Assembly: GCF_000761485.1 (NCBI RefSeq)
Contig: NZ_JPMX01000084.1
Location: forward strand, 17,591 to 81,590
DNA length: 64,000 nucleotides
Direction of reading: 5' to 3'
Origin: Modestobacter caceresii
Lineage (GTDB): Bacteria; Actinomycetota; Actinomycetes; Mycobacteriales; Geodermatophilaceae
Shown here: positions 40,656-51,897 of the stretch, in pieces
Numbering within the stretch: position 1 is the stretch's first letter
Layout: each line of letters starts with the position of its first letter
Notes under the pieces: generated by a model
What the model was told of the DNA's origin: nothing
The model's database searches: none
The model's input: only the letters and a program-made list of their open reading frames with translations
Program-made: the position numbers and the translations under genes

Positions 40656-42866
40656 GTGAGCGTCCCCGTGATGACCACCCTGCCCGTCACCGCGCCACCT
40701 CCCCGGCGGGACGGGTTCGCCGTCCGGGTGGCCCGGTGGAGCGCCACCCACCGCTGGACCGTGCTCGGGCTCTGGGTGCTGGCCGTCGCACTGGCCGTCG
40801 TCATCGGCGGCGCCATGGGCACCAAGACGCTCACCGCTGCGCAGAGCGGCAGCGGTGAGTCCGGCCGGGCCGACGTCGTCCTGGACGGCGCCGGGTTCCC
40901 CGACCCGCCCACTGAGCAGGTGCTCGTGCAGACCCGCGACGGCTCGGTGATCGGCGCCGAGGGCACCGCCGCCGCCGCGGACGTCACCGCCGCCGTCCGC
41001 GGGCTGGACGAGGTGGCCGCCGTCGGCGACCCGGTCGCCTCCGCCGACGGGACAGCGCTGCTGGTGCCGGTCACCCTCGACGTCGGGGACCGCACCGGCT
41101 CGGCCGCCGACGATGCGGCCGTCGACGCGGTGCAGCCGGTGCTCGACGCCGTCGCCGGCGTGCAGGCCGAGCACCCGGGGCTGCGGGTCGTCGAGTCCGG
41201 CGGCAGCTCGCTGGACGCCGTCGTCGGCGAGCAGCTGGAGGAGGACTTCCTGCGCGCGGAGCTGCTGAGCCTGCCGGTGACGCTGGTGGTGCTGCTGGTG
41301 GCCTTCGGTGCCCTGTTCGCCGCCGGCGTGCCGCTGCTGCTGGGGCTCACCGCCGTCGGTGGCGCCCTGGGCCTGGTCTCCCTGGTCTCCCAGCTGACCC
41401 CCGTCGATGCGAGCACCGCCAGCGTCGTGCTGCTGATCGGCATGGCCGTCGGGGTCGACTACGCGCTGTTCTACGTCCGGCGGGCCCGGGAGGAACGACG
41501 CCACGGCGCACCCACCGCGCTCGCCGTCGAGCTGGCCGCCGCCACCTCCGGGCGGGCCGTGCTCACCTCCGGCCTCGCCGTCGCGGTGGCGATGGCGGGC
41601 ATGTACCTGGCCGGGAGCCCGGTGTTCACCTCGTTCGCGACCGGCACGATCCTCGTGGTGCTGGTGTCGGTGATCGGCTCCCTGACCGTGCTGCCGGCGA
41701 CGCTGGCGCTGCTGGGGCGGGGCATCGAGCGGCCGCGGGTCCCGCTGCTGGGCCGGCTGGTGGGCCGCTCGGACGACAGCCGGGTCTGGTCGGCCGTCGT
41801 CCGGCGGGTGGTGTCCCGGCCGCGGACCTCGCTGGCCGTGGGGGTGGCCACGCTCCTGGCGGTGGCCGCGCCGGCGATCGGCATGGCCACCTCCAACCCG
41901 GGCATCGACGCGCTCTCCCGGGACAGCGAGGTGGTCCGGGCCTACGACGCCATCGCCGCGGCCTTCCCGCAGGAGGGCAGCACCGACCAGGTCGTCGTCT
42001 GGCGCACCGACGGGCAGCGGCTCGACGTGCCCGCCGTCCAGGACGCTGCCGACGAGCTGGTCGCCCGGCTGCCGGACGCAACGGCCGCCGGCGAGCTCGA
42101 GGTCAGCCCCGACGGCACGGTCGCCCGGCTGTCGGTGGCGGGCGCCGGTGCGGCCGGCAGCGACGAGGCCCGGGCCGGGCTCAGCCAGCTGCGTGAGGAC
42201 CTCCTGCCGGCCACGCTCGGTTCCGTGTCCGGCACGGCCACGGGCGTCACCGGCGCCACGGCCGGGGACGCCGACTTCAGCGACACGATGGCGCAGCGGC
42301 TGCCGGTCGTGATCGGGTTCGTGCTGGCGCTCACCGTCGTCGTGCTGACCGTGGCGTTCCGGTCGCTGGCGGTGGCGCTGATCGCCGCCGTCCTCACCCT
42401 GCTGTCGGTGGGTGCCGCCTACGGCGTGCTGGTGGTGGTCTTCCAGTCCACCTGGGCCGAGGGCCTGCTCGGCTTCACCTCCACCGGGGCGATCGTCTCC
42501 TGGATCCCGCTGTTCCTGTTCGTGGTGCTCTTCGGGCTGTCGATGGACTACCACGTGTTCGTGGTCTCCCGGGTCCGTGAGGCGGCCCAGGCGGGCATCC
42601 CGCTGCGGCTCGCGGTGACCACCGGGGTCTCCCGCTCGGCCGGCGTGGTCACCAGCGCCGCGGTGGTCATGGTGGCGGTGTTCAGCATCTTCGCGACGCT
42701 GTCGATGCTGGAGTTCAAGCAGCTGGGGGCGGGCCTGGCGGTGGCGGTGCTGATCGACGCGACCCTGGTCCGCGGGGTCCTCTTGCCGGCGGCGATGGCG
42801 GTGCTGGGCGAGCGGACCTGGTGGCTGCCGCGGTGGCTGGGCTGGCTGCCGGCCAGCAGCCACTGA
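40656..42866 (+). CDS. MMPL-family RND transporter
   Basis: GTG 40656 gives 736 residues. Two repeats each have one helix, a large extracytoplasmic domain and then five or six helices. Diagnostic motifs are VVLLIGMAVGVDYALFYVRR and VVLFGLSMDYHVFVVSRVRE, the GxxxDY(A/H) proton-relay helices of MmpL proteins. LALLGRGIERPRVPLLGRL and similar segments separate the halves. The length is shorter than mycobacterial lipid-exporting MmpLs, closer to the actinorhodin-transporter-like group. It exports a lipid or small hydrophobic molecule. No regulator is adjacent. Confidence 0.88.
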   Translation: MSVPVMTTLPVTAPPPRRDGFAVRVARWSATHRWTVLGLWVLAVALAVVIGGAMGTKTLTAAQSGSGESGRADVVLDGAGFPDPPTEQVLVQTRDGSVIGAEGTAAAADVTAAVRGLDEVAAVGDPVASADGTALLVPVTLDVGDRTGSAADDAAVDAVQPVLDAVAGVQAEHPGLRVVESGGSSLDAVVGEQLEEDFLRAELLSLPVTLVVLLVAFGALFAAGVPLLLGLTAVGGALGLVSLVSQLTPVDASTASVVLLIGMAVGVDYALFYVRRAREERRHGAPTALAVELAAATSGRAVLTSGLAVAVAMAGMYLAGSPVFTSFATGTILVVLVSVIGSLTVLPATLALLGRGIERPRVPLLGRLVGRSDDSRVWSAVVRRVVSRPRTSLAVGVATLLAVAAPAIGMATSNPGIDALSRDSEVVRAYDAIAAAFPQEGSTDQVVVWRTDGQRLDVPAVQDAADELVARLPDATAAGELEVSPDGTVARLSVAGAGAAGSDEARAGLSQLREDLLPATLGSVSGTATGVTGATAGDADFSDTMAQRLPVVIGFVLALTVVVLTVAFRSLAVALIAAVLTLLSVGAAYGVLVVVFQSTWAEGLLGFTSTGAIVSWIPLFLFVVLFGLSMDYHVFVVSRVREAAQAGIPLRLAVTTGVSRSAGVVTSAAVVMVAVFSIFATLSMLEFKQLGAGLAVAVLIDATLVRGVLLPAAMAVLGERTWWLPRWLGWLPASSH

Positions 42867-42937
42867 GGCCCGGGTGCGCGGTGCGCACGGCCGGAACTGG
42901 TTGGCCGACCGTCGTCCCCGCCGGGTAGACACGCCCC

Positions 42938-44179
42938 GTGACCGACATCGCCGACCAGCTCCGCCCGATCACCGCCGAGGAGTGGCCGCGCTTCGTCCGC
43001 GGCATGCGCACGACCTTCGGCCACGACCACGCCGGCCCCTACATGGACTCCCCGGCCCCGACGGCCGAGCTGGACCGCTCGCTCGCCCTGTTCGACGGCG
43101 AGCGGGTGGCCGCCACCGCCGGCATCTACAGCCTGGAGATGACCGTGCCGGGGGCGGTGGTGCCGACGGCCGGCGTCACCTGGGTCACCGTCTCCCCCAC
43201 CCACCGGCGACGTGGGGTGCTGACGGCTGTCATGCGACGACAGCTGCGCGAGGTGCACGCGGCCGGTCGCGAGCCGGTGGCGGCGCTGTGGGCCGCCGAG
43301 TGGCCGATCTACGGCCGGTTCGGGTACGCCCCGGTCGCCTCGCGGGGCGGCTGGAACGGGCTGACCGAGCGGCTGCACCTGCGGCCGGACGTCGACTGCG
43401 GCACCGGCACCGTGCGGCTGGTCGAGGTCGAGGAGTTCCGCCCGGCGGCCGCGGCACTGCACCAGCAGGTGCGCCGGTTCGTGCCGGGGAACATGGCCCG
43501 CGACGACCGGTGGTGGGAGCGGCGGCTGCACGACTCCGCCGAGCTCGCCGCCGGCGGTCCGCCCCGCCAGCTGGCGCTGCACGCCGAGGCCGACGGGACG
43601 GTCACCGGGTTCGCCAGCTACCGGGTGCGGGCCGCCTGGACCGACACCAGCGAGCCCGACGGCACGCTGACCGTCGAGGAGGTCCGGGCCAGCAGCCCGA
43701 CCGCGTACGCCGCGCTGTGGCGCTTCCTGCTCGCGCACGACCTGATGCGCACGATCGAGTACCCGCAGGGACCCGCCGACGATGCGCTGCCGCACCTGCT
43801 GGTCGACGGCCGGGCCTGGCACGCCCGCCCGGTCGACACGCTCTGGGTGCGGCTGGTCGACGTGGGCGCCGCGCTGTCCGCCCGCCGGTACCCGGCGCCG
43901 CTGGACATGGTGTTCGAGGTGCGCGATCGGTTCTGTGACTGGAACGACGGGCGCTGGCACGTCTGGGGGCATCCGGCCGGTGCTCACAGTGACCGCACCG
44001 ACCGTGACCCGGACTTGGTCCTGGACGTCGAAGCGCTCGCCGCGGCCTACCTGGGCGGCGTCTCGCTCGCCTCGCTGCAGGCCGCCGGCCGGGTGACCGA
44101 GGTCAGCCCGGGTGCGGTGACCCAGGCGTCGACGGCGTTCCGCTGGCCGGTCGCACCCTGGTGTCCCGACTCCTTCTGA
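42938..44179 (+). CDS. Eis-like GNAT N-acetyltransferase
   Basis: GTG 42938 gives 413 residues. The N-terminal GNAT part has AGVTWVTVSPTHRRRGVLTA (acetyl-CoA loop RRRGVL) and a second GNAT-like half (ALWAAEWPIYGRFGYAPVAS). The C-terminal third (YPAPLDMVFEVRDRFCDWND through SLASLQAAGRV) is a sterol-carrier-like SCP2 domain with the terminal carboxylate expected of Eis. The WPIYGRFGY block is typical of the family. Eis proteins acetylate amines on aminoglycosides or polyamines; this one's substrate is unknown. Confidence 0.87.
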   Translation: MTDIADQLRPITAEEWPRFVRGMRTTFGHDHAGPYMDSPAPTAELDRSLALFDGERVAATAGIYSLEMTVPGAVVPTAGVTWVTVSPTHRRRGVLTAVMRRQLREVHAAGREPVAALWAAEWPIYGRFGYAPVASRGGWNGLTERLHLRPDVDCGTGTVRLVEVEEFRPAAAALHQQVRRFVPGNMARDDRWWERRLHDSAELAAGGPPRQLALHAEADGTVTGFASYRVRAAWTDTSEPDGTLTVEEVRASSPTAYAALWRFLLAHDLMRTIEYPQGPADDALPHLLVDGRAWHARPVDTLWVRLVDVGAALSARRYPAPLDMVFEVRDRFCDWNDGRWHVWGHPAGAHSDRTDRDPDLVLDVEALAAAYLGGVSLASLQAAGRVTEVSPGAVTQASTAFRWPVAPWCPDSF

Positions 44180-44180
44180 C

Positions 44181-44240
44181 GGCCCCGCTGCAGGGGTCCC
44201 GCCGCGAGCTCGCGAGTGGTGGGGCAGCGGGGTCCTTCTC
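44181..44240. repeat. intergenic imperfect palindrome, copy A (likely terminator)
   Basis: GGCCCCGCTGC at 44181 pairs with GCAGCGGGGTCC ending at 44235, enclosing a GC-rich middle with its own inverted parts. CTTCTCCTC follows. It aligns over its full length with 51841-51895. It sits between convergent genes and can terminate both. Confidence 0.65.
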
Positions 44241-44241
44241 C

Positions 44242-44832
44242 TCACCTGGGCTGGGTGCCGTCCCACTCCGACAGGGGTGCGCAGTGCCAGCGCCAGGAGG
44301 TGACCGGCTCCCGGCCGGGCAGCTCGCCGCGGCCGGTGGCCCAGAGCAGGGCCGCCCACGGATCGGCGTCGGCCGGGGCCCACGGGAAGAGCCGTGCCCG
44401 CGTCGCCTCGGCCAGCCGGGACGGCGGGGTCCAGTCCAGCTCGCGGTCCGCCGCGACGTCACCGGTGTGCAGCAGCAGCTCCGCGCAGCCCATCCCGGCG
44501 AAGCCCGAGGCGTCGGCCAGGCCCCAGTCGTGGACGCCGCGCTCGGCCGGGCCGGCGGTGTCGACCACCCGGGCCAGCACCTCGGTCGCCGCACCCAGCT
44601 GCTGGCAGGTCTCGGCGAGATCGGCATCGGGTCGGCGGACCACGTCGAAGGCGCTCACCTCCACCGGCCCGGCGACCAGGTCCTGGGCGTACCAGGTCAG
44701 GCAGGAGGTGATGTGCGCGGCGACGCCGACGACGTCGGTGCCCAGCGTCGGCACCGCCGCCGCACCGTCGGGCACCCGGGCGAACAGCTGCTGGACTGCG
44801 GCGCCCGCGGCTCGCAGGTCGTCCCCGGTCAC
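44242..44832 (-). CDS. mycothiol-dependent maleylpyruvate-isomerase-type (DinB-like) protein
   Basis: GTG 44832 gives 196 residues. A four-helix DinB-like metal-binding domain is indicated by DVVGVAAHITSCLTWYAQDL (first His), and later MGCAELLLHTGDVAADRELD, which supplies the second His cluster. The family includes mycothiol-dependent maleylpyruvate isomerase and related S-transferases of actinobacteria. The start lies 10 bp after the rpiB stop, so the two genes are co-transcribed. An upstream in-frame extension would overlap rpiB and is not supported. Confidence 0.72.
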   Translation of the reverse strand: MTGDDLRAAGAAVQQLFARVPDGAAAVPTLGTDVVGVAAHITSCLTWYAQDLVAGPVEVSAFDVVRRPDADLAETCQQLGAATEVLARVVDTAGPAERGVHDWGLADASGFAGMGCAELLLHTGDVAADRELDWTPPSRLAEATRARLFPWAPADADPWAALLWATGRGELPGREPVTSWRWHCAPLSEWDGTQPR

Positions 44833-44842
44833 CGGGTACGGC

Positions 44843-45328
44843 TCACGGGGTCCGGGTGGGCAGCCCGCCGGCCGGGCGGTGCCGGTCACGCTCGTAGTCG
44901 GCCAGCAGGGCGATCCGGCGGGCATGCCGCTCCTCGCCGCTGAACGGCTCACGCAGGTAGGTCAGCACCAGCGCGGTCGCCTCCTCCATGCTGTGCTGGC
45001 GGTTGCCCACGGCGGCGACGTTGGCGTCGTTGTGCTGGCGGGCCAGCTGGGCGGTGCTCTCGTTCCAGATCAGCGCCGCGCGGACCCCGGGCACCTTGTT
45101 CGCGGCGATCTGCTCGCCGTTGCCCGAGCCCCCGATGACGATGCCGAGGCTGCCGGGCTCGGTGACGACCCGCTCCCCCACCTCGAAGCAGAACGGCGGG
45201 TAGTCGTCCTGCGGGTCGTAGTCGAAGGCCCCGCAGTCGACCGGCTCGAAGCCCTCGTCGGCGAGCACCTCCATCAGGTGGGACTTCAGTTCGAGGCCGG
45301 CGTGGTCCGTGCCGAGGAAGACGCGCAT
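44843..45328 (-). CDS. rpiB: ribose-5-phosphate isomerase B
   Basis: ATG 45328 gives 161 residues. RpiB/LacAB motifs: MRVFLGTDHAGLELKSHLME, EPVDCGAFDYDPQDDYPPFC, GIVIGGSGNGEQIAANKVPG (the GSGxG phosphate loop with Ser as base), and RAALIWNESTAQLARQHNDA. It interconverts ribose-5-phosphate and ribulose-5-phosphate in the pentose phosphate pathway. In actinobacteria RpiB is normally the only such isomerase. Confidence 0.93.
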   Translation of the reverse strand: MRVFLGTDHAGLELKSHLMEVLADEGFEPVDCGAFDYDPQDDYPPFCFEVGERVVTEPGSLGIVIGGSGNGEQIAANKVPGVRAALIWNESTAQLARQHNDANVAAVGNRQHSMEEATALVLTYLREPFSGEERHARRIALLADYERDRHRPAGGLPTRTP

Positions 45329-45366
45329 GTGCCGATCTTCTCACCGACTCCTGGCAGGCTGGCCCG

Positions 45367-46041
45367 GTGGCGGTGCTCGGAGTGGACGGCTGGCGCGGGA
45401 AGTGGGTCGGTGCGCTGCTCGACGGGCGCACGGTGGGGCTGCAGGTGCTCGACGACGCGGCGGCGGTGCTGGCGGTGCGCGACGTCGAGGTGGTCGCCAT
45501 CGACATGCCGATCGGGCTCTCCGAGGACGGCGTCCGGGCCTGCGACGTCGCCGCTCGCGACCTCCTGCGGCGCACCGGCGCAGGGAGTTCGGTCTTCCCC
45601 GCCCCGGTCCGCGCCGTCCTCGCCGCTGCTGACTACACCCAGGCCCGGGAGCTGAGCCGGTCCGCAGCGAACGGGCGGGCGCCGTCCGCGCAGACCTTCA
45701 TGCTCGTGGCGGCGATCAAGGACCTGGACGACGTCCTCGGTGACCCGCCGACCGACCGGGTGGTGGAGGTGCACCCCGAGCTGGCGTTCCGGCTCGGGCT
45801 CGGCGGGGTCATCGACCGCAAGGGCACCGCCCGCGGCACGGTGCAGCGACTGCAGGCCCTGCGCGCCGTCATGGAGGTGGAGGAGGCGCTGGCCGGGGCT
45901 CCCGCCGGCGTCCCGCTCGTCGATGCGCTGGACGCCTGCGCGGCTGCCTGGTCGGCCCAGCGGCTGGCCGCCGGCACCGCCGAGCGGGTGGGCGACGGGA
46001 CGACGGACTCCCGCGGCCGGCCGATGCGGATCTGCTGGTGA
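45367..46041 (+). CDS. DUF429 family protein
   Basis: GTG 45367 gives 224 residues: AVLGVDGWRGKWVGALLDGR, VVAIDMPIGLSEDGVRACDV, RRTGAGSSVFPAPVRAVL and VVEVHPELAFRLGLGG. This is the DUF429 pattern, an RNase-H-like fold suggested by the two conserved Asp motifs (GVDGxxxGW and AIDxPIGL) and the late EVHPE. The activity is not established. The stop overlaps the next gene (GTGA). Confidence 0.85.
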   Translation: MAVLGVDGWRGKWVGALLDGRTVGLQVLDDAAAVLAVRDVEVVAIDMPIGLSEDGVRACDVAARDLLRRTGAGSSVFPAPVRAVLAAADYTQARELSRSAANGRAPSAQTFMLVAAIKDLDDVLGDPPTDRVVEVHPELAFRLGLGGVIDRKGTARGTVQRLQALRAVMEVEEALAGAPAGVPLVDALDACAAAWSAQRLAAGTAERVGDGTTDSRGRPMRICW

Positions 46042-46799
46042 CCGCCGGCTGGCGGGAGATCGGCGACCGGGTGTTCGTCCGCCGACACCGCGAGCTCGAC
46101 CTCAACTGCGGGCTGGTCGTCGGCGACGGCGCCTGCCTGGTCATCGACACCCGCTCCCACCTCGGGGAGGGCCGGGCCCTGGCCGAGGCGGTCCGGACCG
46201 TCACCCCGCACCCCTGGACCGTCGTCAACACCCACGCCCACTACGACCACTGCTTCGGCAACGCGGCGTTCCGGCCGGCCGACGTCTGGGGGCACCGCCG
46301 CTGCGCCGAGGAGCTCGAGGCGACGGGTGAGCACCAGCGCGCCTCGGTGGTCACCGGTCTCCGGGAGGACGGCGACCCCGCCGCCGAACTGGTCGCCACC
46401 GCACCGATCGACCCGCCCGACCGCCTGGTCGACGACCTCGCCCGGCTGGACGTGGGTGGCCGCACCGTGACGCTGCGGCACCTCGGGCGCGGGCACACGG
46501 GCGCGGACCTGGTGGTCACCGTGGACGACGTCCTCTTCGCCGGGGACCTGGTCGAGGACGGATCGCCACCGGCGATGGAGGACGCCTACGCCCTGGAGTG
46601 GGCCGACACGGTGACCGCGGTGCTCGGCCTGGTCCGCGGCCCCGTCGTCCCCGGGCACGGCGGGGTGGTGGACGCCGCGTTCGTCGCGGCCCAGCGCGAC
46701 GAGCTGGTGCAGCTGGCCCGATGGCTCGCCGACCCGGCGACGCCGGCGCCGTTCGACGAACGCACCTGCGCGACGGCCCGGACCCGGGTCCCACGCTGA
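46038..46799 (+). CDS. metallo-beta-lactamase fold hydrolase
   Basis: GTG 46038 gives 253 residues. The zinc-binding motif is NTHAHYDHCFGN (HxHxDH). A second His lies in RHLGRGHTGADLVV, Asp in LFAGDLVEDGSPP, and the last His in PVVPGHGGVVDAAF. It is probably a thioesterase or lactonase-type MBL enzyme. Translation is coupled to DUF429 by a 4-bp overlap. Confidence 0.87.
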   Translation: MTAGWREIGDRVFVRRHRELDLNCGLVVGDGACLVIDTRSHLGEGRALAEAVRTVTPHPWTVVNTHAHYDHCFGNAAFRPADVWGHRRCAEELEATGEHQRASVVTGLREDGDPAAELVATAPIDPPDRLVDDLARLDVGGRTVTLRHLGRGHTGADLVVTVDDVLFAGDLVEDGSPPAMEDAYALEWADTVTAVLGLVRGPVVPGHGGVVDAAFVAAQRDELVQLARWLADPATPAPFDERTCATARTRVPR

Positions 46800-46818
46800 G
46801 CGTGCCGGGGCAGCCGAC

Positions 46819-47586
46819 TCAGGCGAGCTTGCGGACGACCGGCAGCGGCAGCACGCGCAGCAGGCCGGCGATCGGGCGCCACGGCCACTCGGGGACGTAG
46901 GCGCGCACCGGCTCCCGCTCGATCGCCGCGGTCAGCGCGGTGACGCCGGTCTGCAGGTCGACGGTGAACGGGCCGCGACGGCCGGTGTTGATGTCGGTCT
47001 CGATGAAGCCGGGGTGGATGGTGCTGACCCGGATGCCGCGGGTGCGCCGGCTCCCCAGCAGGTCGGCGCGGATCCCCTCGGCGAGCACGGCGTCCGCGGC
47101 CTTGGACGTGGCGTACGCCGTCCGGGTGCCGCCCATGCCTCGCACCCCGGCGACCGAGGAGATGACCACCAGGTGCCCGCTCCCCTGGGCGCGGAACAGC
47201 TCGACGGCGGCCTCGCAGCAGGCGTGCGTCCCCAGCACGTTGGTGACCAGCACCTGCCGGTTCGGCCGCGCCTTGCCCGTGCCCACCGGGGCGCCCTTGC
47301 CCAGGCCCGCGTTGGCGATGAACCGGTCGATGCCGCCCAGTTCGCCGGCCAGCCGCGGCACGATCTCGGCGACGGCCTCGGGGTCGTCGACGTCCAGCTC
47401 GCCGACCACCACCCGGATGCCCGGGTGCCGGGTCAGCAGCTCCGCGCGGAGCTCCGAGAGCCGGTCCAGCCGCCGCGCCACCAGGACCAGGTCCCGGCCG
47501 CGGTCTGCGAACTCCCGGGCCATGCCCTGACCGAGACCGGCGCTCGCGCCGGTGATGAAGATCCGCTGACGAAGGGGGTGCGGCAT
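46819..47586 (-). CDS. short-chain dehydrogenase/reductase
   Basis: ATG 47586 gives 255 residues. TGASAGLGQG, FIANAGLGKG (NAG), VISSVAGVRG and YATSK are present, with TIHPGFIETDINTGRRGPFT late. It is a classical SDR similar to the YdfG/YohF-like group. A C-terminal stretch (PEWPWRPIAGLLRVLPLPVV) may associate with the membrane. It ends 19 bp from the convergent MBL gene. Confidence 0.83.
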   Translation of the reverse strand: MPHPLRQRIFITGASAGLGQGMAREFADRGRDLVLVARRLDRLSELRAELLTRHPGIRVVVGELDVDDPEAVAEIVPRLAGELGGIDRFIANAGLGKGAPVGTGKARPNRQVLVTNVLGTHACCEAAVELFRAQGSGHLVVISSVAGVRGMGGTRTAYATSKAADAVLAEGIRADLLGSRRTRGIRVSTIHPGFIETDINTGRRGPFTVDLQTGVTALTAAIEREPVRAYVPEWPWRPIAGLLRVLPLPVVRKLA

Positions 47587-47628
47587 CGGGTCATCCTGCC
47601 GCACCCACCCGCACCTCGTGCCTCGATC

Positions 47629-48249
47629 TCAGCCCTTGGCGTTCGCCTTGGCCTTCGCCTTCGCCACGACCTTGGTCAACGCCTTGGCCTTGGCCTCGGC
47701 GTCCTCCTTGGTCGACCCCTTGGCCTTGGCCAACGCCTTCGCCTTGGCCAGGACGAACGCCTTGGCCTTGGCCTTGGCGTCGTCCTCGTCACCCTTCTCC
47801 GGGCCGGCCGGCTGGGACGGCGGGGTGGGTGCGGTCTCGGCCACCGTCACGGTGACCGGCGGGTAGAACTGGACCCGGTAGAGGTGGTCGCAGACCCCCT
47901 CGATCGTGTACTCCCCCTGGGCCGTCCCAGGCGGCAACGACTCCTCGAAGGTGACGCTGCCGTCAGGGAGGGTGGCGTCGGCGTACTGGACGGACACGTC
48001 GGTGATCTCGTACCAGATGAAGGGTGTCGATCCGTCCGCGTCGGGGAGCGATCCGACCGGGTCGGGGGTGCACCCGGTGAAGGTCACGGTGAACGGCTGC
48101 CCCGGGACGACGGTCGTGTCGGAGAGGACGGGGGTCGGCAGCGGTGCCGGTGCGGCCAGGGCCGCCGGAGCAGCGACCAGGGTGGCTGCACCGGTGACCA
48201 GGCCGGCCATGGTGACGGCGGCGACGCGGCGCGTGGACAGGGCAGACAT
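47629..48249 (-). CDS. secreted protein with Lys/Ala-rich tail
   Basis: ATG 48249 gives 206 residues. A Sec signal peptide (MSALSTRRVAAVTMAGLVTG, cleavage after ALAAPA) precedes a beta-rich domain (about 35-140; TTVVPGQPFTVTFTGCTPDP, TIEGVCDHLYRVQFYP, two Cys that could pair). A Pro-rich hinge follows, then about 60 residues dominated by AKAKAKAFVLAKAKALAKAK. The tail is strongly basic and helical, histone-H1-like. It could bind nucleic acid, teichoic or other acidic polymers at the cell surface. No family was recognised for the folded part. A terminator-like hairpin lies upstream at 48360-48391. Confidence 0.75.
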   Translation of the reverse strand: MSALSTRRVAAVTMAGLVTGAATLVAAPAALAAPAPLPTPVLSDTTVVPGQPFTVTFTGCTPDPVGSLPDADGSTPFIWYEITDVSVQYADATLPDGSVTFEESLPPGTAQGEYTIEGVCDHLYRVQFYPPVTVTVAETAPTPPSQPAGPEKGDEDDAKAKAKAFVLAKAKALAKAKGSTKEDAEAKAKALTKVVAKAKAKANAKG

Positions 48250-48359
48250 GGGGGTCTCCGCAGCTGTTCGGCGGCCCGGTCGGCCCGGCCCGGCTGCGGC
48301 ATGTCTAGTGGCTCAGCTGAGGCTCGTCCAGCGGGGACGCGACGATCCCGTGGACGACG

Positions 48360-48391
48360 ACGGCCGCCTCCCCGTGCGGTGAGGCGGCCGT
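48360..48391. terminator. hairpin between divergent-side genes
   Basis: ACGGCCGCCTC pairs perfectly with GAGGCGGCCGT around a 10-nt loop (11-bp stem), followed by TCG. It lies just downstream of the minus-strand nitroreductase-like gene that ends at 48410. Confidence 0.65.
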
Positions 48392-48409
48392 TCGTGCAAC
48401 GGGTGGGCG

Positions 48410-49075
48410 TCAGCGGGTGCCGGTCAGCTCCAGGGCGTCGGCGGGCACCGAGGACATGTCCGGCCCGGAGAGGCGGGTGCGCTTGAGCTCCCAGAAGTCG
48501 GGCAGGTTGGCCAGCAGGACGGCGCCGTCGAAGGCCTTGCCGGCCTCCTCGCCGGTCGGGACCTTGCTGATCACCGGACCGAAGAAGGCCACGCCGTCGA
48601 TGTGCATGACGGGGGTGCCGACGTCGTCGCCGACCGGGTCCATCCCCTCGTGGTGGCTCTTCTCCAGCGCCTCGTCGTACTCGGTCGAGCCGGCGGCCTC
48701 GGCCAGCTCGGCGGGCAGGCCCACGCGCTCCAGCGCCGGGGCGATGATCTCCTCGATCTCGACCCCGTCGTGGTGCCGCAGCGTGCCCATCGCGGTGTAG
48801 AGGTCGCCCAGCACGGCGTCGCCGTGCTGCTGGGCGGCAGCGACCGCGACCCGCACCGGGCCGATCGCCTTGGCCATCATCTCCTGGTAGTCCGGCGACA
48901 GGTCACGGCCGCGGTTGAGCACCGACAGCGACATCACGTGCCAGTGCAGGTCGATGTCACGCACCTTCGCCGCCTCCAGCACCCACCGGCTGGTGAGCCA
49001 CGCCCACGGGCACAGCGGGTCGAACCAGAAGTCGACGCGGGCCTTCACGGGAGAGCTCTGCACTGCCTCGGTCAT
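48410..49075 (-). CDS. mycothiol-dependent nitroreductase family protein (Rv2466c-like)
   Basis: ATG 49075 gives 221 residues. A DsbA-like thioredoxin fold with the active-site text [17 protein letters not shown] (C-P-W-A), [15 protein letters not shown], and a late [20 protein letters not shown] (cis-Pro loop). This matches the actinobacterial group of DsbA-like mycothiol-dependent reductases represented by Rv2466c. It likely reduces disulfides or nitro compounds with mycothiol. It is divergent from pepN. Confidence 0.87.
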   Translation of the reverse strand: MTEAVQSSPVKARVDFWFDPLCPWAWLTSRWVLEAAKVRDIDLHWHVMSLSVLNRGRDLSPDYQEMMAKAIGPVRVAVAAAQQHGDAVLGDLYTAMGTLRHHDGVEIEEIIAPALERVGLPAELAEAAGSTEYDEALEKSHHEGMDPVGDDVGTPVMHIDGVAFFGPVISKVPTGEEAGKAFDGAVLLANLPDFWELKRTRLSGPDMSSVPADALELTGTR

Positions 49076-49231
49076 GGTGCTCCTCAGTCTGTCGTCGGTG
49101 CTCCGGGCGGTCGGTCGAACGACACCCGGTCGTCTGGGCCGACCAAGTCGGGCCGTCCCCGGCTTGTTCCCCGCTCCCCTCGGGACCACACGGGGAGGAG
49201 ACCGTCGTCCCCGCATGGGAAGCTCCGGGGC

Positions 49232-51787
<2,556 letters not shown>

Positions 51788-51797
51788 CCCGCTGAAC

Positions 51798-51836
51798 GCC
51801 AGCGGCCCAGGACTCGATGAGTCCTGGGCCGCTGGC
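51798..51836 (+). terminator. rho-independent-type terminator after pepN
   Basis: GCCAGCGGCCCAGGAC and GTCCTGGGCCGCTGGC form a perfect 16-bp stem with a 7-nt loop, 11 bp after the pepN stop. There is no U-tract, as is common in actinobacteria. Confidence 0.85.
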
Positions 51837-51840
51837 ATCC

Positions 51841-51895
51841 GGCCCCGTCCAGGGCCCGCCCCGAGCCTGCGAGGGGTGGGGAGGACGGGGTCCTT
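51841..51895. repeat. intergenic imperfect palindrome, copy B
   Basis: GGCCCCGTCC at 51841 pairs with GGACGGGGTCC ending at about 51892, followed by TTCGTC. The whole unit aligns with 44181-44240, including the central GCCCGCC and GGTGGGG-like blocks. Confidence 0.65.
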
Positions 51896-51897
51896 CG

